NCBI GenBank assembly: GCA_963748315.1
Contig: CAVVIK010000007.1
Span: forward strand, 1-11,675
DNA length: 11,675 nucleotides
DNA from: DASPHG01 sp963748315
GTDB lineage: Bacteria > Actinomycetota > Thermoleophilia > Solirubrobacterales > Thermoleophilaceae
Reading direction: 5' to 3'
Positions 1 through 6,551 of this stretch are shown one piece after another. A model generated the notes under the pieces. That model was given only the letters and a program-made list of their open reading frames with translations, did no database searches and was not told the DNA's origin. Numbering within the stretch: position 1 is the first letter of the stretch; every line of letters starts with the position of its first letter. Made by a program: the position numbers and the translations under genes.

Positions 1-84
1 CGGGTCCTGTCGCGTCGCATTTCTGCTTCCGCGCAAGCGCGGCGCAGGAAATGCTCGCGCCACCCGTGGGTGAGAGGCCGGTTC

Positions 85-90
85 TAGACT
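85..90 (+). promoter_or_regulatory. Candidate -10 element for the zinc-ribbon gene
   Basis: The hexamer TAGACT fits the TANNNT pattern of a housekeeping -10 box. It ends 8 nt before the ATG at 99, which would place the transcription start at or next to the start codon and give a leaderless message. No convincing -35 box is visible 16-18 bp upstream, and there is no Shine-Dalgarno sequence before the ATG, which agrees with leaderless translation. One short match in GC-rich DNA is weak evidence. Confidence 0.25.
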
Positions 91-98
91 CGCTCCGG

Positions 99-395
99 AT
101 GGGCCTCTTTCGCGACGCGGATGCCGGTCGGTCGGACCGTGATGAGCCGGTCGTCGGCTACGAGGAGCTTCGGCGGTCTTCGCGTGTCGGCGTTCTGGAC
201 GTCGGCACGCTCGCCTGCGCACGCTGCGATGCGCCGGTTGCGCTCGGCGAACGCGCCGTGGCGCCAAGTGAGTCCATGAGCTGCCCCTACTGCCTGCACA
301 CGGCCGCCGTCCACGAGTTCCTCACGCTCGGCGCGCCGACGCGGCCCGCGCACGTGGTCGTGAGGATCGCGCTGCCGGCTCACGCGCGCGCGTAA
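99..395 (+). CDS. Small zinc-ribbon-like hypothetical protein
   Basis: This 98-residue protein has no function I recognise. Two CxxC pairs, C40-C43 and C62-C65, are spaced like the four ligands of a zinc ribbon. A beta-strand-like tail rich in Val, Ile and Arg follows (about residues 83-92). The N-terminal 35 residues are charged and probably flexible. There is no signal peptide or membrane segment, so it is probably cytoplasmic. I chose the ATG at 99 because a -10-like hexamer lies just upstream. An in-frame ATG at 51 would add 16 residues of uncharacteristic sequence. It ends 10 nt before the next gene, so the two may be co-transcribed. It could be a metal-binding accessory protein, but the family role is unknown to me. 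Confidence 0.6.
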   Translation: MGLFRDADAGRSDRDEPVVGYEELRRSSRVGVLDVGTLACARCDAPVALGERAVAPSESMSCPYCLHTAAVHEFLTLGAPTRPAHVVVRIALPAHARA

Positions 396-405
396 TCGTG
401 CTGCG

Positions 406-781
406 ATGAGCGTCTTCACCGAGGCCGAGCTTCGGTACCTGACCGGCGGACGGCAGCTGGGCCGGATCGCGACGGTTGGGGCGGACGGGACGCCCCACGT
501 CGTGCCGGTCGCGTGGATCTACAACGCGGCGCGCGACACGATCGACATCGGGGGCCATGGGCTGGAGGAGTCGAAGAAGTTCCGCGACGTCGCCCGCACC
601 GGGCGGGCGGCGATCGTGATCGACGATCTGGCGAGCACCGACCCGTGGCATCCGCGGGCGGTCGAGGTCCGCGGGCGGCGCCGAGGCGATCGCAATGCCG
701 ACGCCGCTGATCCGCATCTATCCGGAGCGGATCGTCAGCTGGGGGCTCGAACCTGGCCGCAGCGCGCGCACGGTGGCCTAG
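406..781 (+). pseudogene. PPOX-class F420-dependent oxidoreductase, frameshifted
   Basis: The first ~86 residues match the split-barrel flavin/deazaflavin-binding PPOX family, whose actinobacterial members use F420 or FMN to reduce small substrates. Visible cues are the N-terminal YLTGG then LGRIATVGADGTPHVVPV, the GGHGLEESKKFRDV stretch, and IVIDD...PRAVEVRGR. After VEVRGR at about 670 the reading frame changes. Read one base later, the sequence continues as AEAI, then LIRIYPERIVSWGLEPG, and stops at 779-781, which is the expected family C-terminus. One extra base near 670-676 explains the break. The repaired protein would be about 124 residues. The loop between the two halves looks shorter than I expect, so a further small loss is possible. 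The unrepaired frame runs to 822 with an unrelated Arg-rich tail. This is either a fresh frameshift mutation or a sequence error. Confidence 0.7.
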
Positions 782-818
782 GGAAGACGACTAGCGCCCA
801 GCCCTACAATCGAGCGGA

Positions 819-1881
819 GTGACCCCGCGCGGTACTGACTGGGGTTTAGCGGTCTTGGTGTCGCTGCTTGTTCGGCACCGGGCTCCTCTCTTGGTTCAGC
901 GGCGGTGAAGGAAACACGTGGGTGTTCGTCGCCCACGACATCGCGGGCGCCGCGCTCGCGATCCTTCTCGTTTGGAAGCTGCGACGAGTCGCCAGGCGCG
1001 TGCTCGATCCTGGCCGCTGGGACCGACGGACCACCGCAGGGTTGCTGGCTCTTGCTCTGGTCGCGCTGAGCCTGTTCTCCGGTTGGGCGTGGAGCACGTT
1101 CGGCGACCTCACACTTCTCGGGCTACAGCGTGCTCGCATGGCACACGCTGCTCGGCGTCGTGCTCACGGTCGCGGTAGCCGTGCACCTCGGATTCCGCGC
1201 GAAGCGCCCCCGCGTGCGCGACGTCGCTGGGCGGCGGCAGCTCTTCGAGGCCGCCGCGATCGGGCTCGGGGGCGTGATCGCCTGGCGCATTCAGCGCCCG
1301 CTTTCTGCGGCACTCGGTCTGCCCGGCGGCGACCGCCGCTTCACCGGTTCGTATGAAGCCGACTCGTTCGCCGGCAACGCGTTCCCGACCACGTCCTGGG
1401 TGGCCGACGATCCCAAGGCGCTCGACGCGCCGCTCCTACCGGCTCGGAGTCGAGGGCGAGGTGATGCATCCGCTCTCGCTGTCACTCGACGACCTCGACG
1501 GCGACGACGAGCTCGTCGCAACGCTCGACTGCACCGGGAGGCTTCTATTCCGAGCAGCGCTGGCGCGGCGTCACCCTTGGCCGCGTTTTCGACCGGGCGG
1601 GAGCCGGAGCAGGAGCGGAACACGTCCGAGTCGTCTCCGTAACGGGCTACCGCTGGAGCTTCTCGCTCGAGGACGCCCGCGAGATGCTGCTCGCGACGCG
1701 GGTCGGAGGCGAGCCGCTCTCGCACGGACACGGCGCACCGGTGCGACTCGTCGCGCCCGGCCGCCGCGGCTTCCAGTGGGTGAAGTGGGTGACGCGCCTC
1801 GAGCTCCGCTCGGACTCGGATCCCGGGGCATTCCCGGCGACCATCCTCAGCAGCTTCAGCGCGGCTGGCCGGGGCGTATAG
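819..1881 (+). pseudogene. Membrane-anchored molybdopterin oxidoreductase (cytochrome b / sulfite-oxidase-like fusion), four frameshifts
   Basis: The protein can be followed across four frames from a GTG at 819 to the TAG at 1879-1881. One extra base is needed near each of 868-870, 1120-1122, 1435-1436 and 1539. The repaired protein has 352 residues. Its N-terminal half has about four hydrophobic helices with histidines placed as in b-type cytochromes (AHDIAG, AWHTLLG, VAVHLGFRAK). The C-terminal half resembles the sulfite-oxidase Mo-cofactor domain: TGSYEADSFAGNAFPTTSW, the cysteine in VATLDCTGGFYS that would bind molybdenum, and HGHGAPVRLVAPGRRGFQWVKW near the end. The likely role is a membrane redox enzyme passing electrons between a Mo centre and the quinone pool; the substrate is unknown. 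As written it cannot give one polypeptide. Residues are well conserved on both sides of every break, so it is either very recently inactivated or intact in the real genome. Confidence 0.75.
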
Positions 1882-1943
1882 AGCGGCCAGTAGCGCCAAC
1901 GCGCCAAGACCGGCAAGTCTCCCTCAGCGCGCTGCGTTCCCCA

Positions 1944-1962
1944 AGGTCAGGGACCCTGACCT
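1944..1962. promoter_or_regulatory. Perfect 19-bp palindrome before the M14 peptidase gene
   Basis: AGGTCAGGG (1944-1952) and CCCTGACCT (1954-1962) are exact reverse complements around a single central A. The element touches the Shine-Dalgarno AAGGAG (1963-1968) and lies 14 bp before the ATG at 1977. As DNA it has the symmetry of a dimeric repressor operator. As RNA it could fold into an 8-bp hairpin with a GAC loop directly next to the ribosome site. It has no T-tract, so it is unlikely to be an intrinsic terminator. I saw no second copy in the window. A REP-type dispersed repeat is another possibility. The identity of any binding protein cannot be told from sequence. Confidence 0.5.
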
Positions 1963-1976
1963 AAGGAGACTTGTCA

Positions 1977-4298
1977 ATGCGCATCGTCCGTGCCGTCGTC
2001 GTCGCCGGCTTCCTGGCCCTCGTTTCAGCCGTTCCGGCGTCTGCGACTCCGGTCTGCACGGACGGCTACATGGGCGGCCCGCCGGCGGCGCTCTGCGGCG
2101 GACGGATCTTCCCGGAGGCGGAGCTCGCGCGCGGGTACGTCCAGTACACGCCGGACACGTTCGGCTTTATGGAGTACCAGCACGGCATCGAGTACCTCGC
2201 AGAGAAGTACCCGCGCTGGATCTCGGTCTTCAGGCTCTCCGATCTCTACGGCGACGAAGCCCTCAGCGCGGGCCCGGACGAGCTGCGCTCCTACGAGGAC
2301 GGCGACGGAGGTGACGGTCGCGACATCCAGGTGATCAAGATCACCGATCACAACGTGCCCGACGAGGGCAAGGACACGCTCCTGTTCTCGCTGTCGGTCC
2401 ACGGCAACGAGCGCGGCGGGCTCGAGGGCGGCCTGCGGACCGCGGAGGATCTCGCGATCGCGGCCGAGGACGGCGGCACGATCGCCGACGGCGTCGCCAA
2501 CTACGACTCGTCCACCGGCCGCGACCCGGCGTTCCATGAGTACGAGGTCGCCGACGTCCTCGCCAAGGAGGCCGTCTATCTGGTCGACTTCAACGTCGAC
2601 GGCTGGGCGGTGGGCGACTGGTGGAACCAGCCGCTGCCCTCCACATACACGCGCGGGAACACGATCGGCACCGACCTGAACCGCCAGATGCCCAGCATCG
2701 GCCGGATCAACCCGAGCCGCAACCCGCTCCAGGAGAGCGAGATGAAGTACGGGACCCAGTTCATGCACGAGGTCGCGTCGCAGGGGCAGGGCGGCAAGAT
2801 GGCCTACGGCGCCGACATCCACGGCGAGCTCAACTCGCAGGCCTACATGGACATCATGTACCCGGCGGGGGAGTTCGACTCGGTGGACCACCGGCGCCTG
2901 ATGGCGATCGCCGAGCGGACGAAGTCGGTGATCGACGACACGCTCTACGAGGGCATCGTCGACGAGATCGAGAACGCCAGCGGCGGCAACGACGCCGAGT
3001 ACGCGCGTGCGATTCCACTGAAGCCGGCGCACTGGGCGACGGTCTGGGACACGCTCGGCTACACCGACACCGGGTTCATCGGCGACTACATGGCGACAGA
3101 CCTCGGGGTCACCGGGATGGACTACGAGATCATGTTCAACCACACCGTCCCGGAGAAGTTCTGGAACGTCTATCTCCAGGAGAACCACATCACGGCCTCC
3201 CGGGGGATCATCAAGACGGCGATGGCCTACACGCTCTTCCAGGAGGAGGAGTTCAACGACGCGAATGTCAAGGTGGACCCGGTCGGCCGCGCCGGCTTCG
3301 TCGTCAACCCCGACACGGTCACCGACACGGACGAGAACGGGCCGGGAACGCTGCCGGGGCCCGACGAGGATGGCATCGGCGCCGACGGCCAGCCCGTCGA
3401 GCAGCGCTCGTACGAGGTCACGAACCAGAAGTGGTTCAACGATGAGAATCGCCTGATGACCCAGCCGTTCCGTGGGCTCGCGGCGGCTGACATCGCGGCC
3501 GACCCGAAGGCGCTTGACGTCGTCGACACGCTCGTCCTGGCGGACGTGGCTGCGCCGGCGGACCCGCAGGGCCGCTCGTACGACGCAGCCGCCTACTACG
3601 CGAACCTGAAGGCGTGGGTCGAGCGCGGCGGCAACCTCGTGCTCACCGACAAGGCGCTGCACGCGCTCGGTGACCTCGGGATCGTGCCGGCGGAGTCGAT
3701 CACCGACATCAACGTCTACCAGCCGTACGCGAACTTCCAGGACTTCGAGCATCCGATGACCGAGGGGCTGCGGCCCAACGCGCGTCAGCTGGTCGAGGCG
3801 GCCACGCTCGGCTACGGGATCGGGAACGAAGCGTCACCGATGACCGTCGTCGACACGGCCGCGTGGGAGGACGCCGGCGGTCACGTGATCGGCACGACCA
3901 CAGCGAATGCCGGCACCGGCGAGGACCCGGGCATCGACCGCAACTTCGACGACGGCTCGCTCACCTCGGTCGGCGAGCTGCCACTCGGCGACGCGGGCGG
4001 GTTCGTGCGGATCGTCGGCGGCGCGCTGCCGACTCCCAGCGAGGAGCAGGATCACCGGTACGGACTGCGCAACTACGCGCTGACCTACTCCGGCCTGTTC
4101 CTGATGGAGAACGCGATCCAGCACGACGTCGAGGCGCTCGGAGATCGACCCGGCGCCGACACCCGGGCCCGGGAAGAAGCCGAAGCCGCCCAAGCCGCCG
4201 AAGAAGCCGCGCTAGTCGAGCGCTACTGCGGCGGTACGACCGTCACGAGCGTGCGGACCGCCCCGCCGCCGTTGGCCGGCCTGACCGTGGCCAGGTAG
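1977..4298 (+). CDS. Secreted M14-family zinc carboxypeptidase with C-terminal GATase/ThuA-like domain
   Basis: The product is a secreted metallo-carboxypeptidase of the M14 (carboxypeptidase A) fold, read as 773 residues. The ATG at 1977 is chosen because AAGGAG lies 8 nt upstream; a TTG at 1971 is in frame but less well placed. Residues 1-23 form a signal peptide ending in ASA. The zinc site is H142-G-N-E145 and H282 (ADIHGE). GTDLNR (N235, R236) matches the carboxylate-binding Asn-Arg pair, and E384 in MDYEIMF is the likely catalytic base. An acidic linker follows, then an alpha/beta domain (about 505-640, with LKAWVERGGNLVLTD) resembling a non-catalytic glutamine-amidotransferase or ThuA fold. 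The C-terminus is suspect: one base removed near 4140 gives a Pro/Lys-rich tail and a stop at 4213-4215 (745 residues), just short of the convergent gene at 4223, whereas the written frame overlaps that gene by 76 nt. Confidence 0.88.
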   Translation: MRIVRAVVVAGFLALVSAVPASATPVCTDGYMGGPPAALCGGRIFPEAELARGYVQYTPDTFGFMEYQHGIEYLAEKYPRWISVFRLSDLYGDEALSAGPDELRSYEDGDGGDGRDIQVIKITDHNVPDEGKDTLLFSLSVHGNERGGLEGGLRTAEDLAIAAEDGGTIADGVANYDSSTGRDPAFHEYEVADVLAKEAVYLVDFNVDGWAVGDWWNQPLPSTYTRGNTIGTDLNRQMPSIGRINPSRNPLQESEMKYGTQFMHEVASQGQGGKMAYGADIHGELNSQAYMDIMYPAGEFDSVDHRRLMAIAERTKSVIDDTLYEGIVDEIENASGGNDAEYARAIPLKPAHWATVWDTLGYTDTGFIGDYMATDLGVTGMDYEIMFNHTVPEKFWNVYLQENHITASRGIIKTAMAYTLFQEEEFNDANVKVDPVGRAGFVVNPDTVTDTDENGPGTLPGPDEDGIGADGQPVEQRSYEVTNQKWFNDENRLMTQPFRGLAAADIAADPKALDVVDTLVLADVAAPADPQGRSYDAAAYYANLKAWVERGGNLVLTDKALHALGDLGIVPAESITDINVYQPYANFQDFEHPMTEGLRPNARQLVEAATLGYGIGNEASPMTVVDTAAWEDAGGHVIGTTTANAGTGEDPGIDRNFDDGSLTSVGELPLGDAGGFVRIVGGALPTPSEEQDHRYGLRNYALTYSGLFLMENAIQHDVEALGDRPGADTRAREEAEAAQAAEEAALVERYCGGTTVTSVRTAPPPLAGLTVAR

Positions 4299-4966
4299 TC
4301 GCCGATCAACACGCTCGAGTCGCCGGGGAAGAGGCGGTAGGTCGCGCCCTTGCGCACGAACACGTTGCCGAACGGGTCGCCGAACGAAAGGAACGTGCCG
4401 CGGCGGCGCGTGGGCGCGAGGTCCGTGTAGGTCTCGGTGACCCCGTCTGGCCGCGTGAGGTCGAGCTCGATCTGCATGTTGGGATACCAGCCGCTGGTCA
4501 TCAGCAGGAAGGGGTCGCCCGGCGTCCCGACCGAGGGCCAGAAGCGCGCCGTCGGCGGCTCGACGAAGAACCGCTTGCAACGCCTGAACGTCCGGCCCGG
4601 ACCGATGAAGCCCGCGCTGCGACCGAAGCGGGTGTCCCTCTGGGTGAAGCACATCGTCGGCGTGAGCCCGTTGCCCACGCTGATCACCGGCCGGATGAAG
4701 CGGAAGGTGAACTTGCCGTTCCGACGCGTGCTAATCGAGAACGTCCTGAACGGGGTGTCCGTGTCCGTGTCCGAGGCGCCGCTCTCGTAGTACTGGACGA
4801 GCACGTCGCCGCCGGGCTGCCACTTCTTGCCCTTGAAGACGAACGTCGATGCCGCGTCGCCCACCTTCGGGGACAGGCGGACCTTGTGCGCGTGTGCGGG
4901 CACGGCAAGCGCGCCGAGTAGAAGCACGGTGGCTACCGCGGGGCCAAGGATGCGAGCAGGCCTCAT
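4223..4966 (-). CDS. Secreted two-repeat beta-sandwich-like protein of unknown function
   Basis: This 247-residue protein starts at the ATG at 4966, with AAGGTG about 9 nt upstream. A signal peptide of about 26 residues ends at AHA. The mature part shows two similar segments, about 32-90 and 143-195. Each runs SPKVG or WPSVG, then a hydrophobic strand, a Lys/Trp-Pro or Trp-Tyr-Pro turn (KKWQPGGDVLVQYY and SGWYPNMQIELDL), and an Arg-rich strand (RRNGKFTFRF and RRRGTFLSF). This suggests tandem Ig-like beta domains, though I assign no named family. C106 and C130 could form one disulfide outside the membrane. There is no membrane anchor or sorting motif. It lies 16 nt downstream of the HAD gene on the same strand, so the two probably share a transcript. 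It converges tail to tail with the peptidase gene, and I see no terminator between them. Confidence 0.72.
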   Translation of the reverse strand: MRPARILGPAVATVLLLGALAVPAHAHKVRLSPKVGDAASTFVFKGKKWQPGGDVLVQYYESGASDTDTDTPFRTFSISTRRNGKFTFRFIRPVISVGNGLTPTMCFTQRDTRFGRSAGFIGPGRTFRRCKRFFVEPPTARFWPSVGTPGDPFLLMTSGWYPNMQIELDLTRPDGVTETYTDLAPTRRRGTFLSFGDPFGNVFVRKGATYRLFPGDSSVLIGDYLATVRPANGGGAVRTLVTVVPPQ

Positions 4967-4982
4967 GCCTGCAATCACCTTC

Positions 4983-5489
4983 TCACGAGTTGGTCGAAAG
5001 CGCCAATGCCCAGTTGAGCAGCTGCTCGACGTGCTCGTCCGTGATCCCCGTCGCGGCATCTGTCTCGATGAGAAGGGTCGGGGCGGAGCGGCCGTCGGCC
5101 CAGGCCGTGCAGCGCTCGTCGAGCGAGTCGTCGATCCAGGCGGCCGGCCGGTCGCCGGCGTATTCGTCGATCGCCTCGACCTTCCAGTGGGCCGTGCCGA
5201 AGACCGCGCGGCCGTCGAACGTCAGCACGGGCAGCTCGTCGTCGGGGAGGTTGAGCAGGATCGGCAGGTACTCGTTGGCCTTCTCCTCCCAGCCCGTGGC
5301 CCAGACCAGCTCGAACGCCTCGGCCAGCCGGCACAGCCGCGGCCCCGCGCCGTCCGAGATGCAGTGGGCGATCCCGTCGACCCAGTGGAATTGCCCCGGT
5401 GGGTTGCTCCGTGAGGGGAATCCGAACAGGCTGATCACCCCGTCGACGTCGAGGAAGAGGATCGGCCGCTGGGTGGTCGGTGGGGGCAC
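4983..5489 (-). CDS. Small HAD-fold protein (phosphohydrolase-like)
   Basis: The 168-residue product is a compact haloacid-dehalogenase fold protein without a large cap. LFLDVDGV supplies the nucleophile D14 and acid/base D16. VWATGW supplies T65 (motif II). K103 in HWKVEAIDEY fits motif III, and AAWIDDSLDE (D120, D121) gives the Mg-binding acidic motif IV. All catalytic positions are present, so it is probably an active phosphatase or nucleotidase, but no substrate can be assigned. It resembles the short HAD proteins common in actinobacteria. I placed the start at the GTG at 5489, nine codons before the first core strand. The frame stays open to an ATG-like position at 5654, but that extension is Pro/Ser-rich, unlike a HAD N-terminus, and would fill the divergent spacer. 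No clear Shine-Dalgarno sequence is seen. It probably leads a two-gene unit with the secreted protein. Confidence 0.78.
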   Translation of the reverse strand: MPPPTTQRPILFLDVDGVISLFGFPSRSNPPGQFHWVDGIAHCISDGAGPRLCRLAEAFELVWATGWEEKANEYLPILLNLPDDELPVLTFDGRAVFGTAHWKVEAIDEYAGDRPAAWIDDSLDERCTAWADGRSAPTLLIETDAATGITDEHVEQLLNWALALSTNS

Positions 5490-5585
5490 TTTCGCTAGGT
5501 TGGGGGCGAGGACGTTAGCCAGGGGGCTTTCAGGGCAGAACGTCCATACGGGCCAATCGCGCTTAAAGGGGGAAGGCGCCGGCCC

Positions 5586-5631
5586 CGATAGCACGAATAG
5601 CGACAGCGGAGATGTCGCAAGCGGGCTATCG
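5586..5631 (+). promoter_or_regulatory. Nested hairpin in the leader of the DMT transporter gene
   Basis: In the 163-bp spacer between the divergent HAD and transporter genes, CGATAGC (5586-5592) pairs exactly with GCTATCG (5625-5631). Inside it, GCGACA (5600-5605) pairs exactly with TGTCGC (5613-5618) around a 7-nt loop. The internal loop between the two stems has 7 and 6 nt. The structure ends 21 nt before the ATG at 5653. It could be a cis-acting RNA leader or a pair of DNA operator half-sites. I cannot match it to a known riboswitch class. The rest of the spacer shows only weak promoter-like hexamers, including TAACGT on the minus strand at 5512-5517, which could serve the HAD gene. Confidence 0.35.
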
Positions 5632-5652
5632 CCCCAGCCGTTGTATCCACTC

Positions 5653-6516
5653 ATGACCGTTCAAATCGGCATATTGCTCGCGCTCCTATGCGCTTTTCTC
5701 ACGAACTTGGGCTTCCTGTTCAAGCACCGTGGGGCCTGCGCGGCGCCTGATGTGGAATGGAAGCACCCGCTCCGGAGCGCGAAAAACCTCTGGACATCGC
5801 GCTGGTTTGCGATCGGCATGGGCGTCGCGATCGGTGCCTGGATCTTCCACGTGGCGGCCATGGCGCTCGCGCCCCTGTCACTGGTCCAGGCGGTCATCTC
5901 GGGCGGTCTCGTCTTCCTCGCGGTCCTCGCGGATCGCGTCTTCGGCTTCAACGTCGGCACGCGGCAGTGGGTCGGTGTGTGCATGACGGCCCTCGGGCTT
6001 GCGCTGCTGGCGATCACCCTTCCGGGTACTGACGGCGCACACGCGAGTTACTCGCACGCGGCGATGATCAGCTTCGAGGCGGGCCTGCTCGCCGTCGGCG
6101 GCTTCATCGTCTGGTCGCCGAGCGTGCGGGAGCACGAGCACCACGGAGTCTTCCTCGGGGCCGCGGCCGGAATCATGTTCGGCGTCTCCGACATCGCGAT
6201 CAAGGCGCTCACGGGTGCCGGCGGGGCCGCTGCGATCCTGGCCTCGCCTTGGCTCGCCGTCACGATCGTCGCCTCGATCGTCGCGTTCTACGCGTCCGCC
6301 AGCGGGCTTCAGAAGGCCGAGGCCGTTCCGGTCATCGCGCTCACGAGCGCCGCGGCGAACGTCTCGGCGATCGCGGGCGGGATCATCGTCTTCGGTGACC
6401 CCATGCCCGGCGACGCGCTTGGGATCGTGCTGCAGAGCCTCGCCTTCCTGATGGTGATCGTGGCCTCGGCGCTGACGCCCGGCCCGATGCGCGCGGCGGA
6501 GTCTGCGGCCGCCTAG
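5653..6516 (+). CDS. NIPA-like DMT-superfamily membrane transporter
   Basis: The 287-residue integral membrane protein has about nine predicted helices, near residues 4-23, 51-72, 76-95, 104-123, 136-155, 165-186, 198-217, 223-246 and 254-275. This is the drug/metabolite transporter layout with two related halves. The N-terminal helix followed by FLFKHRGA and the APLSLVQAVISGGLVFLAVLADR stretch (broken here as APLSLVQAVISGG then LVFLAVLADR) recall NIPA-type members, some of which carry Mg2+; the actual substrate is not shown by sequence. A His-rich cytoplasmic loop (EHEHH, 160-164) might sense or bind metal. I chose the ATG at 5653, where the first helix begins. The frame is open far upstream, but that part is the reverse of the HAD gene. 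No Shine-Dalgarno sequence is visible. A nested hairpin lies just upstream. The stop is 35 nt before rpsL. Confidence 0.82.
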   Translation: MTVQIGILLALLCAFLTNLGFLFKHRGACAAPDVEWKHPLRSAKNLWTSRWFAIGMGVAIGAWIFHVAAMALAPLSLVQAVISGGLVFLAVLADRVFGFNVGTRQWVGVCMTALGLALLAITLPGTDGAHASYSHAAMISFEAGLLAVGGFIVWSPSVREHEHHGVFLGAAAGIMFGVSDIAIKALTGAGGAAAILASPWLAVTIVASIVAFYASASGLQKAEAVPVIALTSAAANVSAIAGGIIVFGDPMPGDALGIVLQSLAFLMVIVASALTPGPMRAAESAAA

Positions 6517-6532
6517 CTCGGCCGCTTTGCGC

Positions 6533-6541
6533 TGCTAGCCT
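6533..6541 (+). promoter_or_regulatory. Candidate extended -10 promoter for rpsL
   Basis: TGCTAGCCT combines an extended TGN with the -10 hexamer TAGCCT, which ends 10 nt before the rpsL ATG at 6552. The transcript would start within a few bases of the ATG, giving an almost leaderless rpsL message. This agrees with the absence of a Shine-Dalgarno sequence there. No good -35 box is seen. The same TGCTAG core occurs in the candidate fusA promoter. Transcription could instead continue from the transporter gene 35 nt upstream. Confidence 0.35.
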
Positions 6542-6551
6542 TTCGCGCCGC

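Noticed and set aside
1..84. Possible gene end or element at the window edge
   Set aside because: The sequence is GC-rich, with no convincing frame or motif before the zinc-ribbon gene; too short to judge.
1865..1890. CTGGCC/GGCCAG hairpin at the end of the Mo oxidoreductase gene as a terminator
   Set aside because: The stem is 6 bp with a 14-nt loop that includes the stop codon, and no T-tract follows; expected by chance in GC-rich DNA.
2025..3752. Long minus-strand open frame opposite the M14 peptidase
   Set aside because: Its translation is Val/Arg/Asp/Leu-rich low-complexity sequence with no recognisable domain; it is the mirror of GC-rich coding sequence on the plus strand, which has clear zinc-site motifs.
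4162..4173. CCCGGGCCCGGG palindrome
   Set aside because: It lies inside Pro/Gly-coding sequence of the peptidase and is readily explained by codon composition.
4849..5652. In-frame extension of the transporter gene far upstream
   Set aside because: The extra ~268 residues are the reverse of the HAD gene and the spacer; the transporter's first helix begins directly after the ATG at 5653.
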